Shown: positions 36,993 through 46,045, counted from the first letter of the stretch. The stretch: 64,000 nt of DNA from Flavisolibacter longurius (GCA_014163555.1 JACJGO010000029.1:1-64000); one strand, 5' to 3'. Numbers and translations are program-made. Notes: generated by a model from the sequence alone, not told the origin.

Positions 36993-39461
36993 TTATGATT
37001 TTGTACATCTCATTTCTTCAGCGAGAACTGCGATCCCTTTTCGCATACTTCCCCATTTTTTAGCGTAAGCAGCAACTTTTATTTTCTCTCTTTCTTCCGT
37101 TGTATACGTCAAATATTCTTCCAGAGACACCTCCGTCCGGTAAACTTTTGAGAGAATGCCACCGAGAGAAATGAACACTTCTTTGTACCGTTTTGCAGGG
37201 TCGTTTGCCTTGTTCACAGAGAGCACCAACGCTTTTTCTTTTTCGGTTAATCCGAGCAATTCCTGAATTTGGTCAAACTTGTTCTGGTACTTGCTTTGGT
37301 CCAGTAGGATCTTGCAATCTGCATTGTTAATAATGGCCTGTTTTACCACCGGCGAGGAAATAATATCTTCCACTTCCTGGGTCACCACAATGGCTTCTCC
37401 GTAGAACTTCCGAACCGTTTTAAACAGGTACTTGATGTATTCGGCCATACCTTCCTTGGCAATGGCTTTCCAGGCCTCCTCAATCAAAATCATTTTCCGT
37501 ACCCCCTTCAGCTTTCGCATTTTGGAGATAAACACCTCCATTATGATGATGGTCACTACCGGGAACAGAATAGGATGATCCTTGATGTTGTCCAATTCAA
37601 AGACGATAAACGGCTGCTGGAGCAGGTCAAGGTTGGCTGTTGCATTCAGCAGGTAGTCAAACTCGCCGTCTTGGTAATAAGGTCGCAATACGTAGAGGAA
37701 ATTTGAAATGTCGAAATCCTTGTCTTTTACCTTGTCCGCCTTGAGCACTTCAACAAATTCTGCCTGCAAAAACTCGTAGAAGGTATTGAAGCTCGGAAAA
37801 ACACCGTCATTCCGGTTCAAATGCTCGTAATAGAGCTGCAGGGCGTTTGACAGCGCCACGTATTCACTTCGGTTGAAAGTCTCGTCATCCTTTTTCCAAA
37901 GAGCCAACAGCAATGTTTTGATGCTTTCCTTTTTCTCAGTGTCAAGAACATCACCTTCGCCGATATAAAAAGGATTGAACTTGATAGGATTCTTTTCATC
38001 ATAAGTGAAGTAATAGCCGCCAACCAAATCACACAGCCCTTTGTATGAATGCCCTACATCCACCAAAACAATGTGTGTTCCCTGTTCGTAATATGAACGG
38101 ACCATATGATTGGTGAAGAAGGATTTGCCACTGCCGCTAGGTCCTAAGATGAATTTATTCCGGTTGGTACAGATACCCTTTTGCATGGGTTCATCCGATA
38201 GGTCGACGTGAACGGGTTTTCCGGTTAGCCGGTCACCTAACCGGAGGCCAGTGGGCGAAAGGGAAGATTGGTAAGCTGTTTCCATGTTCAGAAAACAGCA
38301 AGCCTGTTCTACAAAGGTGTCAAAAGTGTCGTTCATGGGAAAGTCTGCCTCGTTCCCTGGTATACCAGCCCAGTGGATCTGCGCAGCTCCATCTGTTTCT
38401 TGTTTGGGTACTGCATCCATCTGAGCCATGGCACTTGAAACCAGGTTTTTGAGGTCTTTCAACTCTTCTTTCTTATCCGTCCAAACCGTCACATTAAAAT
38501 GAGCTCTTACGGGTAACCGTTGCCCGGTAATTGCTTCATTCAAAAACTCGTTTGTTGCCTCTTTTACAATCGCATTTTCCCGGGAGTAAGCTGCCAGCGA
38601 CTGCAGCCGGAGCCGCTTGCTTTCGAACTTGTTAAGGGTCTTTCGCGCGTCTTCTACAAAAACATATTGGTGGTAAATGTGGTTACAGGGAAGTAACTGT
38701 CCAAGCGGTGAGGCAAAGCCAACTGAAAATTTCGTCCTGTCTGTTGAATACCGGTCATAATTGATGCGTGAGCCGCAAAAAGCCGGTAGTTCCTGTGCAT
38801 CGGAAAGGGTAAAAAGCTGTATATTCTGGCCACCTATCTTGATACCATCTTTAAGCTCAATGTCCCGGATAGTTAACTCTTTTTCATCTTCCAGCAGAAA
38901 GCAGTAACGCTCTATCACACCGGCTTTTTCGTTTAGGCTGAAAAGCTCACCATTTGAAAGTCGCTGGAGCCGCACAAATCCGCCGTCTTCTACAATCTGC
39001 TTGAATTGTCCGCATGCATCTAAAAAATCCTGTAGGAAATGAGGCTTAACTGCCTGTTCGGGCACAATGCTCCTCCGAATTAAATTTGACAGAAGCGAAT
39101 TTGCCTGCTTTCTGCCCACTGGCTTTTTCGTCAGAAACAAATAGCAGGTGTGGTCCAAGAAAGGCCTTTCATTGAAAAAACGTTCGCTTCCGAGGGAAAG
39201 GAAACTCTGTTCTTCCTTGGAAAAATCAGACTTGTATTTAGATCGAATAAACCAATCCTGCTTGTGAAAGATGCTGTGCCTGGGAAGAACCTTAATGGCT
39301 TTTACCCACGCCTGGTGAAACGCTTCGTAGTCCCTGTCAGACAAGGTGAATAGTTCCGGTAAGGCCACCTTATAGCCTACTGTCAAGTCCCCCTGCTTTG
39401 ACAAAATGGTATCATGCTCAACCTCCATGATGGGAAGCATTTCTTCCAGCGCTCTTTCCAT
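36993..39461 (-). CDS. traG: Conjugation ATPase TraG (VirB4-like)
   Basis: An 822-aa cytoplasmic ATPase of the Bacteroidetes TraG (VirB4) family, which powers channel assembly and substrate transfer. Walker A is GPSGSGKSFF at about residue 440; Walker B is KMILIEEAWKAIA at about 655, followed by the VVTQEVEDI sensor. The N-terminal 430 residues carry the VirB4 alpha/beta domain with a short-strand start (MLPIMEVEHDTILSKQGDLTVGYKV). Length is normal for the family. It lies 20 bp after traF in the order E-F-G. The ATP-binding motifs are all intact. Confidence 0.95.
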   Translation of the reverse strand: MERALEEMLPIMEVEHDTILSKQGDLTVGYKVALPELFTLSDRDYEAFHQAWVKAIKVLPRHSIFHKQDWFIRSKYKSDFSKEEQSFLSLGSERFFNERPFLDHTCYLFLTKKPVGRKQANSLLSNLIRRSIVPEQAVKPHFLQDFLDACGQFKQIVEDGGFVRLQRLSNGELFSLNEKAGVIERYCFLLEDEKELTIRDIELKDGIKIGGQNIQLFTLSDAQELPAFCGSRINYDRYSTDRTKFSVGFASPLGQLLPCNHIYHQYVFVEDARKTLNKFESKRLRLQSLAAYSRENAIVKEATNEFLNEAITGQRLPVRAHFNVTVWTDKKEELKDLKNLVSSAMAQMDAVPKQETDGAAQIHWAGIPGNEADFPMNDTFDTFVEQACCFLNMETAYQSSLSPTGLRLGDRLTGKPVHVDLSDEPMQKGICTNRNKFILGPSGSGKSFFTNHMVRSYYEQGTHIVLVDVGHSYKGLCDLVGGYYFTYDEKNPIKFNPFYIGEGDVLDTEKKESIKTLLLALWKKDDETFNRSEYVALSNALQLYYEHLNRNDGVFPSFNTFYEFLQAEFVEVLKADKVKDKDFDISNFLYVLRPYYQDGEFDYLLNATANLDLLQQPFIVFELDNIKDHPILFPVVTIIIMEVFISKMRKLKGVRKMILIEEAWKAIAKEGMAEYIKYLFKTVRKFYGEAIVVTQEVEDIISSPVVKQAIINNADCKILLDQSKYQNKFDQIQELLGLTEKEKALVLSVNKANDPAKRYKEVFISLGGILSKVYRTEVSLEEYLTYTTEEREKIKVAAYAKKWGSMRKGIAVLAEEMRCTKS

Positions 39462-39481
39462 ACCTTGAATTTGAATACGCC

Positions 39482-39799
39482 TTATTTAAACCTTGTAATG
39501 AAGTTTTTCCGACTGTACGCTTTTAAGATGGCAGGAACTCCTTTTATTGCCAGCTTTTTCATCATCCCGTGCTCTCCATATTTGTGGCTTAAGCGATAGA
39601 TGTGTAAGAACAGGGCCGCACCCAGCACCAATATCAAAGCCAGACAGACAAATGGACTAATACCACAGATATACAGGACAGTAAAAAGAATAAGCAGAAA
39701 AAGTAAGCCGCCACCCAAGTACCAGATGTATTGCGCCTTTAGCCCTTTGAACTCTACGGGTTTGTTGATGTTTTTGTTGACACTGTAAACCACAGACAT
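39482..39799 (-). CDS. traF: Conjugative transfer protein TraF (DUF4133)
   Basis: A 105-aa membrane protein with two adjacent transmembrane helices (about 31-52 and 53-73) after a short SVNKNINKPVEFKGLKAQYI start, which is the DUF4133/TraF (VirB3-like) pattern. It is 11 bp after traE and 20 bp before traG. VirB3-type proteins help place the VirB4-type ATPase at the membrane. Confidence 0.9.
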   Translation of the reverse strand: MSVVYSVNKNINKPVEFKGLKAQYIWYLGGGLLFLLILFTVLYICGISPFVCLALILVLGAALFLHIYRLSHKYGEHGMMKKLAIKGVPAILKAYSRKNFITRFK

Positions 39800-39810
39800 C
39801 CGTAATGATT

Positions 39811-40146
39811 TTAAACGCCAAAAAAACTTCTGATAACGGTGGCTACGACAACGAGGAAAACACAGCTCCCGAACCAGGCCGCAGCTACTTTACCTGTATC
39901 ATGATCTCCACTGTTCCACTTTTGGTACACTTTGATGGCACCTATCAAGCCGACAATCGCACCAACAGCATACATTAGGTTTGTCCCTGACTGAAAGTAG
40001 CTTCTCACCCGCTGATTGGCTTCATTGATACCGGCATTGCCATCCTGGCTAAAGGCAACTACATGGATAAGAAGCATTGTTCCGGCCAGCACTACTTGTA
40101 GCAACTTTTTTTTCGGGCATAAGAAGCCCTTCTGCACATTTTTCAT
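39811..40146 (-). CDS. traE: Conjugative transfer protein TraE (DUF4134)
   Basis: Starting at the ATG 40146 rather than GTG 40152, the protein is 111 aa with a signal sequence (about 1-33, ending VAFSQ). Two transmembrane helices follow around a GLIGAIKVYQKWNSGDHD turn, the hallmark of DUF4134/TraE, a VirB2-like pilin. The first gene of the core tra run E-F-G-I-J-K-M-N, so the operon promoter probably lies upstream of this or the next few genes. Confidence 0.9.
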   Translation of the reverse strand: MKNVQKGFLCPKKKLLQVVLAGTMLLIHVVAFSQDGNAGINEANQRVRSYFQSGTNLMYAVGAIVGLIGAIKVYQKWNSGDHDTGKVAAAWFGSCVFLVVVATVIRSFFGV

Positions 40147-40236
40147 ATACACACAGTTTAATTAGGAATGAAGTTGTTGAAGACTTCTCCCATAAATGGC
40201 CCCGCCTTACGGGGCAGGGCCGGGAGATGCTCACAT

Positions 40237-40740
40237 TCACGAATGGACCCACACACGCACCACATCATCAGCACTCAGGCGAATGGAGCAGTCATGTTCA
40301 CACTGACTAACCAGAACATTTGTCAGCGACTCTTTGTACTCTGAGGTTGAGAGACCAGGATATTTTTTAAGAATGGACTGGAAAGCATAGATGATTTCTT
40401 CCTTTGCACATCTTGCTTTCTTCGCTTCAGCCAGATATGCATTGATTTCATCCATACAGGAATAAACAACAAGCTCAAGGCTGTCCGCTTCAGGAAGTTG
40501 GAACTCTTCTACAGGGTTTCCAAACAAGGATGATTGCTGAAATGTTTCCTTGTGGCCATCGACGCCACTCTGAACGGAGGAGTGAGAAAAGAAAGGACTT
40601 TTTGTTTGTTCAGGTGAACGCTTTCTCCATTCGATTGAAAAGTCCTTTCTGAAATAAAGAAGATAGATAACGAGATAATAACCTGCTGTTAGAAGGGCAA
40701 GACACACCCAGTAGCCTTGCCAGCTAATATTGTTGAACAT
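40237..40740 (-). CDS. Single-TM hypothetical protein upstream of traE
   Basis: The ATG at 40740 (the frame itself opens with TTG at 40749) gives 167 aa with one transmembrane helix near the N-terminus (about 8-27) and a soluble, charged C-terminal region. A helical stretch around LVVYSCMDEINAYLAEAKKA and several cysteines are visible. It is on the tra strand, about 90 bp upstream of traE, so it may be the first or second gene of the operon. The family is not recognised. Confidence 0.6.
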   Translation of the reverse strand: MFNNISWQGYWVCLALLTAGYYLVIYLLYFRKDFSIEWRKRSPEQTKSPFFSHSSVQSGVDGHKETFQQSSLFGNPVEEFQLPEADSLELVVYSCMDEINAYLAEAKKARCAKEEIIYAFQSILKKYPGLSTSEYKESLTNVLVSQCEHDCSIRLSADDVVRVWVHS

Positions 40741-40791
40741 AACGCACAATTTTCAATCTACACAAACAATACTGTCATGGAGAGACCTGTA

Positions 40792-41223
40792 CTAAACTTT
40801 GCTTAGAAGGTTCTGATTCACGCTGCTTTTGGGATGCGGTTTCCAAAATGTACCCAGTAAAAAACAAATGGCAATAAATGCTGAAAGCATTAGCGTAAAC
40901 ATTGGAAAGCCTTGCTCGAATGTTCCCCAGTTGTAATGCGCTCTATCGTTAGAAAAAAAGAAGTATACTGATGCAAACAACAGGGCGGTCCCTGTTACAT
41001 TTGCCACTTGTCTTCGTAAAGAATTTTGAGACCAGCCAGCGTGATGCATGACAAGCAACACGATAATACCAAGAAAGGCAAGTACGGAATGAATGGCCCC
41101 ATGCATAAGTCCCAATAAAACATATAGTGCATAAAAACCACCCAGATGCTGCCCACTGATTACAATGAACAAAAATGAAAGGATCAGCGTATAGGGATGC
41201 GAAAGGATTTTAAAGAGTTTCAT
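40792..41223 (-). CDS. Four-TM hypothetical membrane protein
   Basis: A 143-aa protein with four hydrophobic helices (about 12-26, 30-62, 74-92 and 105-125) and short loops. The second segment is rich in Ala, Leu and His (LMHGAIHSVLAFLG). No recognised family. It lies between the large lipoprotein gene and the 167-aa gene on the same strand with short gaps, so it probably belongs to the accessory front end of the element. Confidence 0.6.
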   Translation of the reverse strand: MKLFKILSHPYTLILSFLFIVISGQHLGGFYALYVLLGLMHGAIHSVLAFLGIIVLLVMHHAGWSQNSLRRQVANVTGTALLFASVYFFFSNDRAHYNWGTFEQGFPMFTLMLSAFIAICFLLGTFWKPHPKSSVNQNLLSKV

Positions 41224-41241
41224 ACTTATAAATTTACTTAA

Positions 41242-42576
41242 TTAATTGCATGGACCTGTACTTCCGCCCGCATAACCTTTGTAAATTCCAATGGTAATAT
41301 TTGCCTTCTCCGGGTGGTTGCTGGCCATCATTTTTTGCAATTGATGATAAATCCCCTGGGGCGTCCGTGAACCCTGCGTCATAGGGCTACTTGGAATGCC
41401 ATACATGGGTATTTCAAGTTTATTTGTCCGCACACTGTTAAAAACATCCAATGCCCAATCTGCACAGTTGTAGCTATCAACATCATAGTTGATATTGGAA
41501 AGCTGCTGCATTCTGATAAGTGCAGTTGACAATTGGGCTGGTGTAATATTCATTAGCAAAGCAGCATTGTATTCATGCTTTGCATTGTCTACCAATTTCC
41601 CAGCGGTTGGGGCAAAGGTTGAAGCTTTGTACCCCGATTTTGGATAGAAACCAATATTTTGGCTGACAGTCTGCGACCCGTTCTTTTTGGTGATGGTGAT
41701 AAATGAGTGCCCTGGTGAGCCTGTGTTGAAATCGTAGAAGGCATTCGGGTTCGCATCTACGGGAATATCGGTGGACAGTTCGATGGTACAGGTAGCACCG
41801 GCATCTGGAACACTGTTAAAACAAGCAACATACTTCTGAATGTCAATACCATCTTTTACATCCTGTGTTTCCATGTCTACATGGATAACAGGATCAGTGG
41901 ATCCGGTACCGGAAGTAGGGTCTCCACTTTCATAACTGCCTCCACCCCCACTTGAGAAATCACTATAGTATCCACCGCCGCCACCTCCTCCTGCGCCATT
42001 GGCATCCGCTGACATAAAACTATATAGCATAAACCAGGAGGACCATGACAACTCACCACCCCCTGATGGCTTGAAATACGTAATAATTACTTCCGGCATC
42101 ATTTGCCCCTGCGGCTCTTGTGTTGCGGTACGGTATCGACTCGGCTGGTGGAAGGCAGTGATAAAACCGTTTTGAATGGAAGACTTTAGCAGCTTCCGTC
42201 GATCCAGTGACCCAATGGCCACTTCACCATTCCAGCTAGCAGCCCTTTGCTCTCCGGCTCCTGTAGCATGAATTTCTCCTCGCAAACGAACAATGCTACC
42301 TTTTTCTATACTCCCGGTTTTGCCTGTTTTTACCAACACAAAATCTTCATTCGGTTTTTTACCCATAAATGGAACTCGTAAGTAGTAAAGACCAACGCTG
42401 TCTACAACCGAGGGAGCTGCATGGGAAAAATCAAGGGCCGCAAAATCAGCCGCTCCCATACTGTCTCTTAAGGCTTTGCGGACGGTTTCAATATAAGGGC
42501 TGTTAGCAGGTTTTAAAGCCTTTTGACAGCTCAGAAGTAACAGGCCTGGTAAGAAAAGGAGTAAAACATGTTTCAT
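41242..42576 (-). CDS. Large lipoprotein with Gly-rich linker and LRAT/NlpC-like permuted cysteine domain
   Basis: A 444-aa protein with a lipoprotein signal (LLLLSC, Cys at residue 17). An N-terminal domain of about 150 residues is followed by a Gly/Ser-rich low-complexity linker (about 190-230) with long runs of Gly. The C-terminal domain has His in SPGHSFITI and Cys in SYNCADWAL further on, then a helix. His before Cys is the order of the circularly permuted NlpC/P60 (LRAT-like) fold; the NCADWA motif is intact, so this copy could be catalytic. Substrates might be acyl chains or peptides. It is on the tra strand, 18 bp before the four-TM gene. Confidence 0.6.
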   Translation of the reverse strand: MKHVLLLFLPGLLLLSCQKALKPANSPYIETVRKALRDSMGAADFAALDFSHAAPSVVDSVGLYYLRVPFMGKKPNEDFVLVKTGKTGSIEKGSIVRLRGEIHATGAGEQRAASWNGEVAIGSLDRRKLLKSSIQNGFITAFHQPSRYRTATQEPQGQMMPEVIITYFKPSGGGELSWSSWFMLYSFMSADANGAGGGGGGGYYSDFSSGGGGSYESGDPTSGTGSTDPVIHVDMETQDVKDGIDIQKYVACFNSVPDAGATCTIELSTDIPVDANPNAFYDFNTGSPGHSFITITKKNGSQTVSQNIGFYPKSGYKASTFAPTAGKLVDNAKHEYNAALLMNITPAQLSTALIRMQQLSNINYDVDSYNCADWALDVFNSVRTNKLEIPMYGIPSSPMTQGSRTPQGIYHQLQKMMASNHPEKANITIGIYKGYAGGSTGPCN

Positions 42577-42651
42577 GGTGTGGGGTGTTTTCGTTTCTAA
42601 AGTAAAAGTAGCTTGACAAACAAGCGATTAGAATTAAAAATGGCTAAGAAA

Positions 42652-43215
42652 TCAGGCACGTCCCTTTATTTTGCTCATGGTAACCTCTGTTATACCGAGG
42701 TAAGATGCCAAGTGTTTTGCCGGCACCCGCAAAACCAGTTCACTGTGATTTTCCATTAGGTATTCGTATCGCTCCTGTGAACGTTGCATGCGTAAAGAAT
42801 AAAGCCGCTGCTCACTCAGCGTATAATACTTTTCCAGCAGTACACGTCCTATAAAGTTGAATTCTGGAAAATGTCGATAGATATACTGAAGTTCTTCGTA
42901 AGTAATGTAGTAGATCAGGCAGTCTTCCAGCGCTTGTATGGATTCATAGCTTTCCCGCTGGCTAAAAAATGATTCCACGGAAACGATCACATCACCTTCT
43001 TTCATAAACCAACTGCTGATCTCGTGATCATCCTTGATATAAAAACATCGCAGCAGCCCTTGGGCAATAAAACAGATTTTCCGGGAAACCTGGCCAGCTT
43101 TAAGAAGGTAATCTTTACGGAGTAGCTTTTTTTCTTTCAGGGTAGCAGCAAGGTGCTCTTTCAATCCATCACTCATTGGATGTATGGACTGAAGAAAGTT
43201 AAATAACTCCATCAT
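42652..43215 (-). CDS. Crp/Fnr-family transcriptional regulator
   Basis: Using the ATG at 43215 (the frame opens at a TTG further up), the protein is 187 aa. It has an N-terminal cNMP-binding beta-barrel (KDYLLKAGQVSRKICFIAQGLLRCFYI and MKEGDVIVSVESFFSQRESYESIQALEDCLIYYI), a long dimerisation helix and a C-terminal helix-turn-helix (VPAKHLASYLGITEVTMSKIKGRA). The PRRxSR-type cyclic-nucleotide contact is not obvious, as in many Bacteroidota members. It is upstream of and on the same strand as the 444-aa lipoprotein gene (75 bp), and may regulate that set. Confidence 0.85.
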   Translation of the reverse strand: MMELFNFLQSIHPMSDGLKEHLAATLKEKKLLRKDYLLKAGQVSRKICFIAQGLLRCFYIKDDHEISSWFMKEGDVIVSVESFFSQRESYESIQALEDCLIYYITYEELQYIYRHFPEFNFIGRVLLEKYYTLSEQRLYSLRMQRSQERYEYLMENHSELVLRVPAKHLASYLGITEVTMSKIKGRA

Positions 43216-43969
43216 AGGTTTCGCTTTTTGGTGTGAAACGAATAGGTTAAAGGGTTCAACCTGTTGAAACAAACTGAATGTGTTTCGTCACATTAGGGTA
43301 GCAGTTCTTTGGGATCAACACCCAACGCGGTGGCAATTTATTGAGGTAGGATATGCTTAAGGCCACTTTACCGAGTTTCTTGCGATTCACATGGCTTGTA
43401 GCCATACCACAATCCGTTGCCAATCAACAATTGAAATCGTTCCTTTTTTCCTGCCACTCTTACCAGTTGATTAACCCGCCTGTTAAAGGCATCATCTGCA
43501 GACTATTTCCAGGAAGACTGGTCTTCCTATTACAAATTAAAAAAATGAAAGCAGGTAAAAAAGAAGAATTCTCCTAATCATACATTTATTATCCAATTTT
43601 AATGTTCTTGAAAAGGAGTACCGGAACGTATCCCTTCAGATCACCTGCGTTCCTTGCTGTGAAAGGATAACCAGCTTATGAGAGCGTTGGCGTGCGGACA
43701 GCGCTGCTTTGTAGGTAAACTGTTTTAAAACCCTAAAAGAACAGTTCTACCATGTTGCTGGAGTGGCTACATTCCTACGCGACTTTCGGTAGGAAAATGC
43801 CTTCAGCTTTGGGAGGCGTATCACTAATTCCTCCTTGGTGTTTTCAGATGGTAGGCAGTTCTTTTCGTTACCTGAGTGCCTTTATTAGAGCAACAAAAGC
43901 AATCTTTTTTGGAAATTTTTCCATTTTTTATAGAATTTTTTCCATAATTTTATAACAACAATAAAGCCG
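43216..43969. other. Intergenic region with a possible Xre remnant and a candidate RES-Xre operator
   Basis: About 750 bases between divergent genes. On the minus strand, 43337-43293 reads IATALGVDPKELLP then stop, the typical tail of an XRE repressor, preceded by stops, so it may be a relic. Near the antitoxin start, GGAAA-TT-TTTCC (43911-43922) followed by related A/T-rich TTCC words could be an operator. Neither is strong. Confidence 0.3.
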
Positions 43970-44410
43970 ATGGCAACAGCAATTGCAAGTAAGAAAGATT
44001 TCAATAAAGTGCTCACGAAATACGAGCCTTATTTCCGAAATGACATTGCCCTGCTTTTCCAAGCAAAGAAGGGCTTGAAACCACAGGCAATCTTTGACTT
44101 TGTTGGCTTATCCGAACTTCCGCATCCGTTGGTAGAAGAGGTTTTTCATAAGAGTATGAAGACGTTTCAAAACTATCTAACGAAAAATACATTATTAGAT
44201 GCCTCCACGAGTGAAAAACTCTTAAAGCTGTTTGCCCTGTACGGGAAGGGAGCAGCGGTTTTCGGATCCATTGAGGAGTTTGCAGAATGGCTCACGAAAC
44301 CAGCCTATGGCATTGGCAATATGGTGCCCCAGACCATTCTCGACACGGCAACCGGCATTGACTTGATCAATGAGGAGTTGGTACGGATTGAATATGGTGA
44401 TCTGGCTTGA
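43970..44410 (+). CDS. RES-Xre antitoxin (MbcA/ParS-type)
   Basis: A 146-aa antitoxin of the Xre/MbcA/ParS type. An N-terminal helical DNA-binding region is followed by a C-terminal toxin-binding domain with the characteristic LFALYGKGAAVFGSIEEFAEWLTKPAYGIGNMVPQTILDTATGIDLINEELVRIEYGDLA (written by position: residues about 84-146). The C-terminal tail inserts into the RES toxin active site in known complexes. It ends in TGA at 44408-44410, and the toxin ATG follows 2 bp later, which is the standard RES-Xre layout. Autoregulation through the upstream A/T-rich palindrome is likely. Confidence 0.88.
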   Translation: MATAIASKKDFNKVLTKYEPYFRNDIALLFQAKKGLKPQAIFDFVGLSELPHPLVEEVFHKSMKTFQNYLTKNTLLDASTSEKLLKLFALYGKGAAVFGSIEEFAEWLTKPAYGIGNMVPQTILDTATGIDLINEELVRIEYGDLA

Positions 44411-44412
44411 GT

Positions 44413-44862
44413 ATGCAGGTATACCGTATCACGCTGGCCAAGTACGCGGGTTCGTTACATGCTTCTGGCAACGCTGCCCGTTGGAACCCAAAGGATGTAA
44501 AAATGATCTACACTGCTTCCAGCAGAGCGTTAGCCTGCTTGGAAAACGTGGTTCACCGAAGCGGCCTTGGACTGAAAGAAGCTTTCCGGACCATGCTTAT
44601 TCAAATACCGGATGGGTTACCCATTACACGTATCAAAGAGTCAAGCCTATTACCCAATTGGCACGCGTTCATCAATTATCCCTATACACAAAGCCTGGGA
44701 AATGCTTGGATTGAAAAGGGCGACACGGCCGTCCTGCAGGTCCCCTCTGCTATCATACCCGAGGAATCGAATTATCTTTTGAATCCCATGCATCCTGATT
44801 TTACGCAAATACAGCTGGTCAGTACGGAACCGTTTGCGTTTGATCCAAGGATCAAAGCATAA
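44413..44862 (+). CDS. RES-domain toxin (NAD+ phosphorylase family)
   Basis: The ATG at 44413 gives a 149-aa RES-domain protein with the family's landmarks: Arg near the start (QVYRITL), GNAARWNPKDVKMIYTASSRALACLENVVH, and a late ...EESNYLLNPMHPDF segment. RES toxins degrade NAD+ by phosphorolysis, causing growth arrest. The Arg, Tyr/Glu region (YTASSRALACLE) and Ser-rich motif appear intact. Paired immediately downstream of its antitoxin; a typical stabiliser of mobile DNA. Confidence rests on motif order and gene pairing. Confidence 0.88.
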   Translation: MQVYRITLAKYAGSLHASGNAARWNPKDVKMIYTASSRALACLENVVHRSGLGLKEAFRTMLIQIPDGLPITRIKESSLLPNWHAFINYPYTQSLGNAWIEKGDTAVLQVPSAIIPEESNYLLNPMHPDFTQIQLVSTEPFAFDPRIKA

Positions 44863-44864
44863 TG

Positions 44865-45380
44865 GTTTTGGCGAGATAACTCAAGGCATCGTCTACATTT
44901 TTGCATTGGGTAATAATTTGCAGTCAATGTGCCTCAAGGTACAGCTGAATATAGTTCCGGCAATCGGTCAACAACTTGTTGACGAAATTGTCCAACAGCT
45001 TGTTGGACAATTTCTCCATTCGCAATAACCAGCTGTGAAAGGGGTTTTTTGCCCTCCACTTTCAAAGCTTTATAATTGGGCAACAGGTTGTTGCCCAATC
45101 CGATCGTGGTAAAAAAGATACCAGCGCCTGATATATTTCAAATTTGTGTGAGAAAATCCTTTTACCTCCGGAAATCCACCCCCAAAATCTTTCGAAAGCT
45201 GATGAAGCCATTTGTCACCCCAGGCGACAGGTTTCTCCTTGTCAGGATTTCAGCATCCAATGCCCAATACAGGTAGATCAGCTCCACGTTTACTTTCAAC
45301 GCTGCCTTTACCTGGGCAGTGCGGATACGCTGTTTCAGCATTTCCAGCTACTGTTTGTAATCGGGATTCATCACGGCAAT
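44865..45380 (-). pseudogene. Decayed DUF1016 (YhcG-type PDDEXK) gene
   Basis: On the minus strand, fragments in different frames follow the order of a DUF1016 protein. They are RIRTAQVKAALKVNVELIYLYW, then WGDKWLHQLSKDFGGGFPEVKGF, SHTNLKYIRRWYLFYHDRIG, QQPVAQL, a VPxGH motif with a stop where Trp is normal, and LQIITQCKNVDDALSYLAKTI. The family members are nuclease-like proteins of unclear role found in defence-rich regions. Several frameshifts and stops and the loss of the C-terminal nuclease half mean it is dead. It points downstream toward the RES toxin gene, convergent with it. Confidence 0.7.
44967..45099. repeat. Three palindromes with a shared CAACA-N2T-TGTTG core
   Basis: Three inverted repeats lie in 133 bp: GTCAACA-ACT-TGTTGAC (44967-44983); 14-bp arms GAAATTGTCCAACA around GCT (44984-45014), directly adjoining the first; and 11-bp arms ATTGGGCAACA around GGT (45075-45099). 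All share CAACA/TGTTG inner arms and a 3-nt loop ending in T. They lie inside the DUF1016 remnant, in the stretch that encodes QQxVxQL-like residues. Confidence 0.75.
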
Positions 45381-45956
45381 TAGTGGGTAAACTCAGAGGA
45401 ATCAAACGGACAATTGGTGAAAATAAAATAAAGCGGCAACACAAGCATGCGCGTAAGCTTCTTTTGTTTTACGCATTTGCCACACTTTACCATGTATTTA
45501 TAAAGTTCATGAGCAGTTTTTAGCGATAGCACGAAATGAACTTTATCGCATTTAATTCAGTCGATTGATATTAATCATCTTTTACCATTGCCAGATTTTG
45601 AATACAATTGCGATTTTTATGTTGTCCCTGGTCATCCTTTCGTTCCATTTCTCCTTTATTTTAGCTTGAACAAAATCTTGCCTTTGCCATCTCGTGCAAA
45701 AAACTGCTTCAACTCACGCAGCTCTACAAGCAAATAGGTGAAACCATAGCCGATGACTTCTGCCGTAACACGTATTAAGTCATAGTAGATGTTTACAACC
45801 ACACTTTTAAGCTTGGATTCAGCTGATATTTCTTGGATTTGGTGGAAAAGGACATACGTTCGCAATGATCTTGACTACGCTTGGGCAAACCGTACTTTTC
45901 CAAACCAGCCTGCAGAACATCGTAGGCAAAACGCTCGAGCCGGCCATCAATGTAAG

Positions 45957-46006
45957 CGTCTTACTTATAATCAAAGGGTCGCTGGTTCAAATCGGGCATA
46001 ATCCAC
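45957..46006 (+). tRNA. 3' fragment of a tRNA gene (possible att site)
   Basis: The segment has an anticodon-loop-like CTTATAATCAAAG followed by GGGTCGCTGGTTCAAATC, the T-arm with its GGTTCAAATC loop, and ends near an acceptor-like ATCCAC. The 5' half of a tRNA (D-arm) is absent and the anticodon stem's 5' side does not pair well. A transcription-terminator hairpin follows 6 bp later, as after genuine tRNA genes. Integrative elements often copy the 3' end of a tRNA when they insert, which would make this an att remnant. Identity of the amino acid is uncertain. Confidence 0.45.
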
Positions 46007-46011
46007 TTAAA

Positions 46012-46045
46012 AATCAAGGAGTTACAGCCGTAACTCCTTTTTTGA
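46012..46045 (+). terminator. Rho-independent-type terminator after the tRNA fragment
   Basis: GGAGTTAC (arm) - AGCC - GTAACTCC, then a run of T on the plus strand, with outer ATCAA/TTGAT pairs extending the stem. It sits right behind the tRNA 3' fragment on the same strand. Confidence 0.65.

Noticed and set aside
43293-43337. IATALGVDPKELLP tail of an XRE repressor on the minus strand
   Set aside because: Only about 14 codons with stops before it; noted as a relic in the gap entry, not as a gene.
45656-45865. Minus frame of 69 codons near the tRNA fragment
   Set aside because: No recognised motif or neighbour logic; no start region or operon partner.
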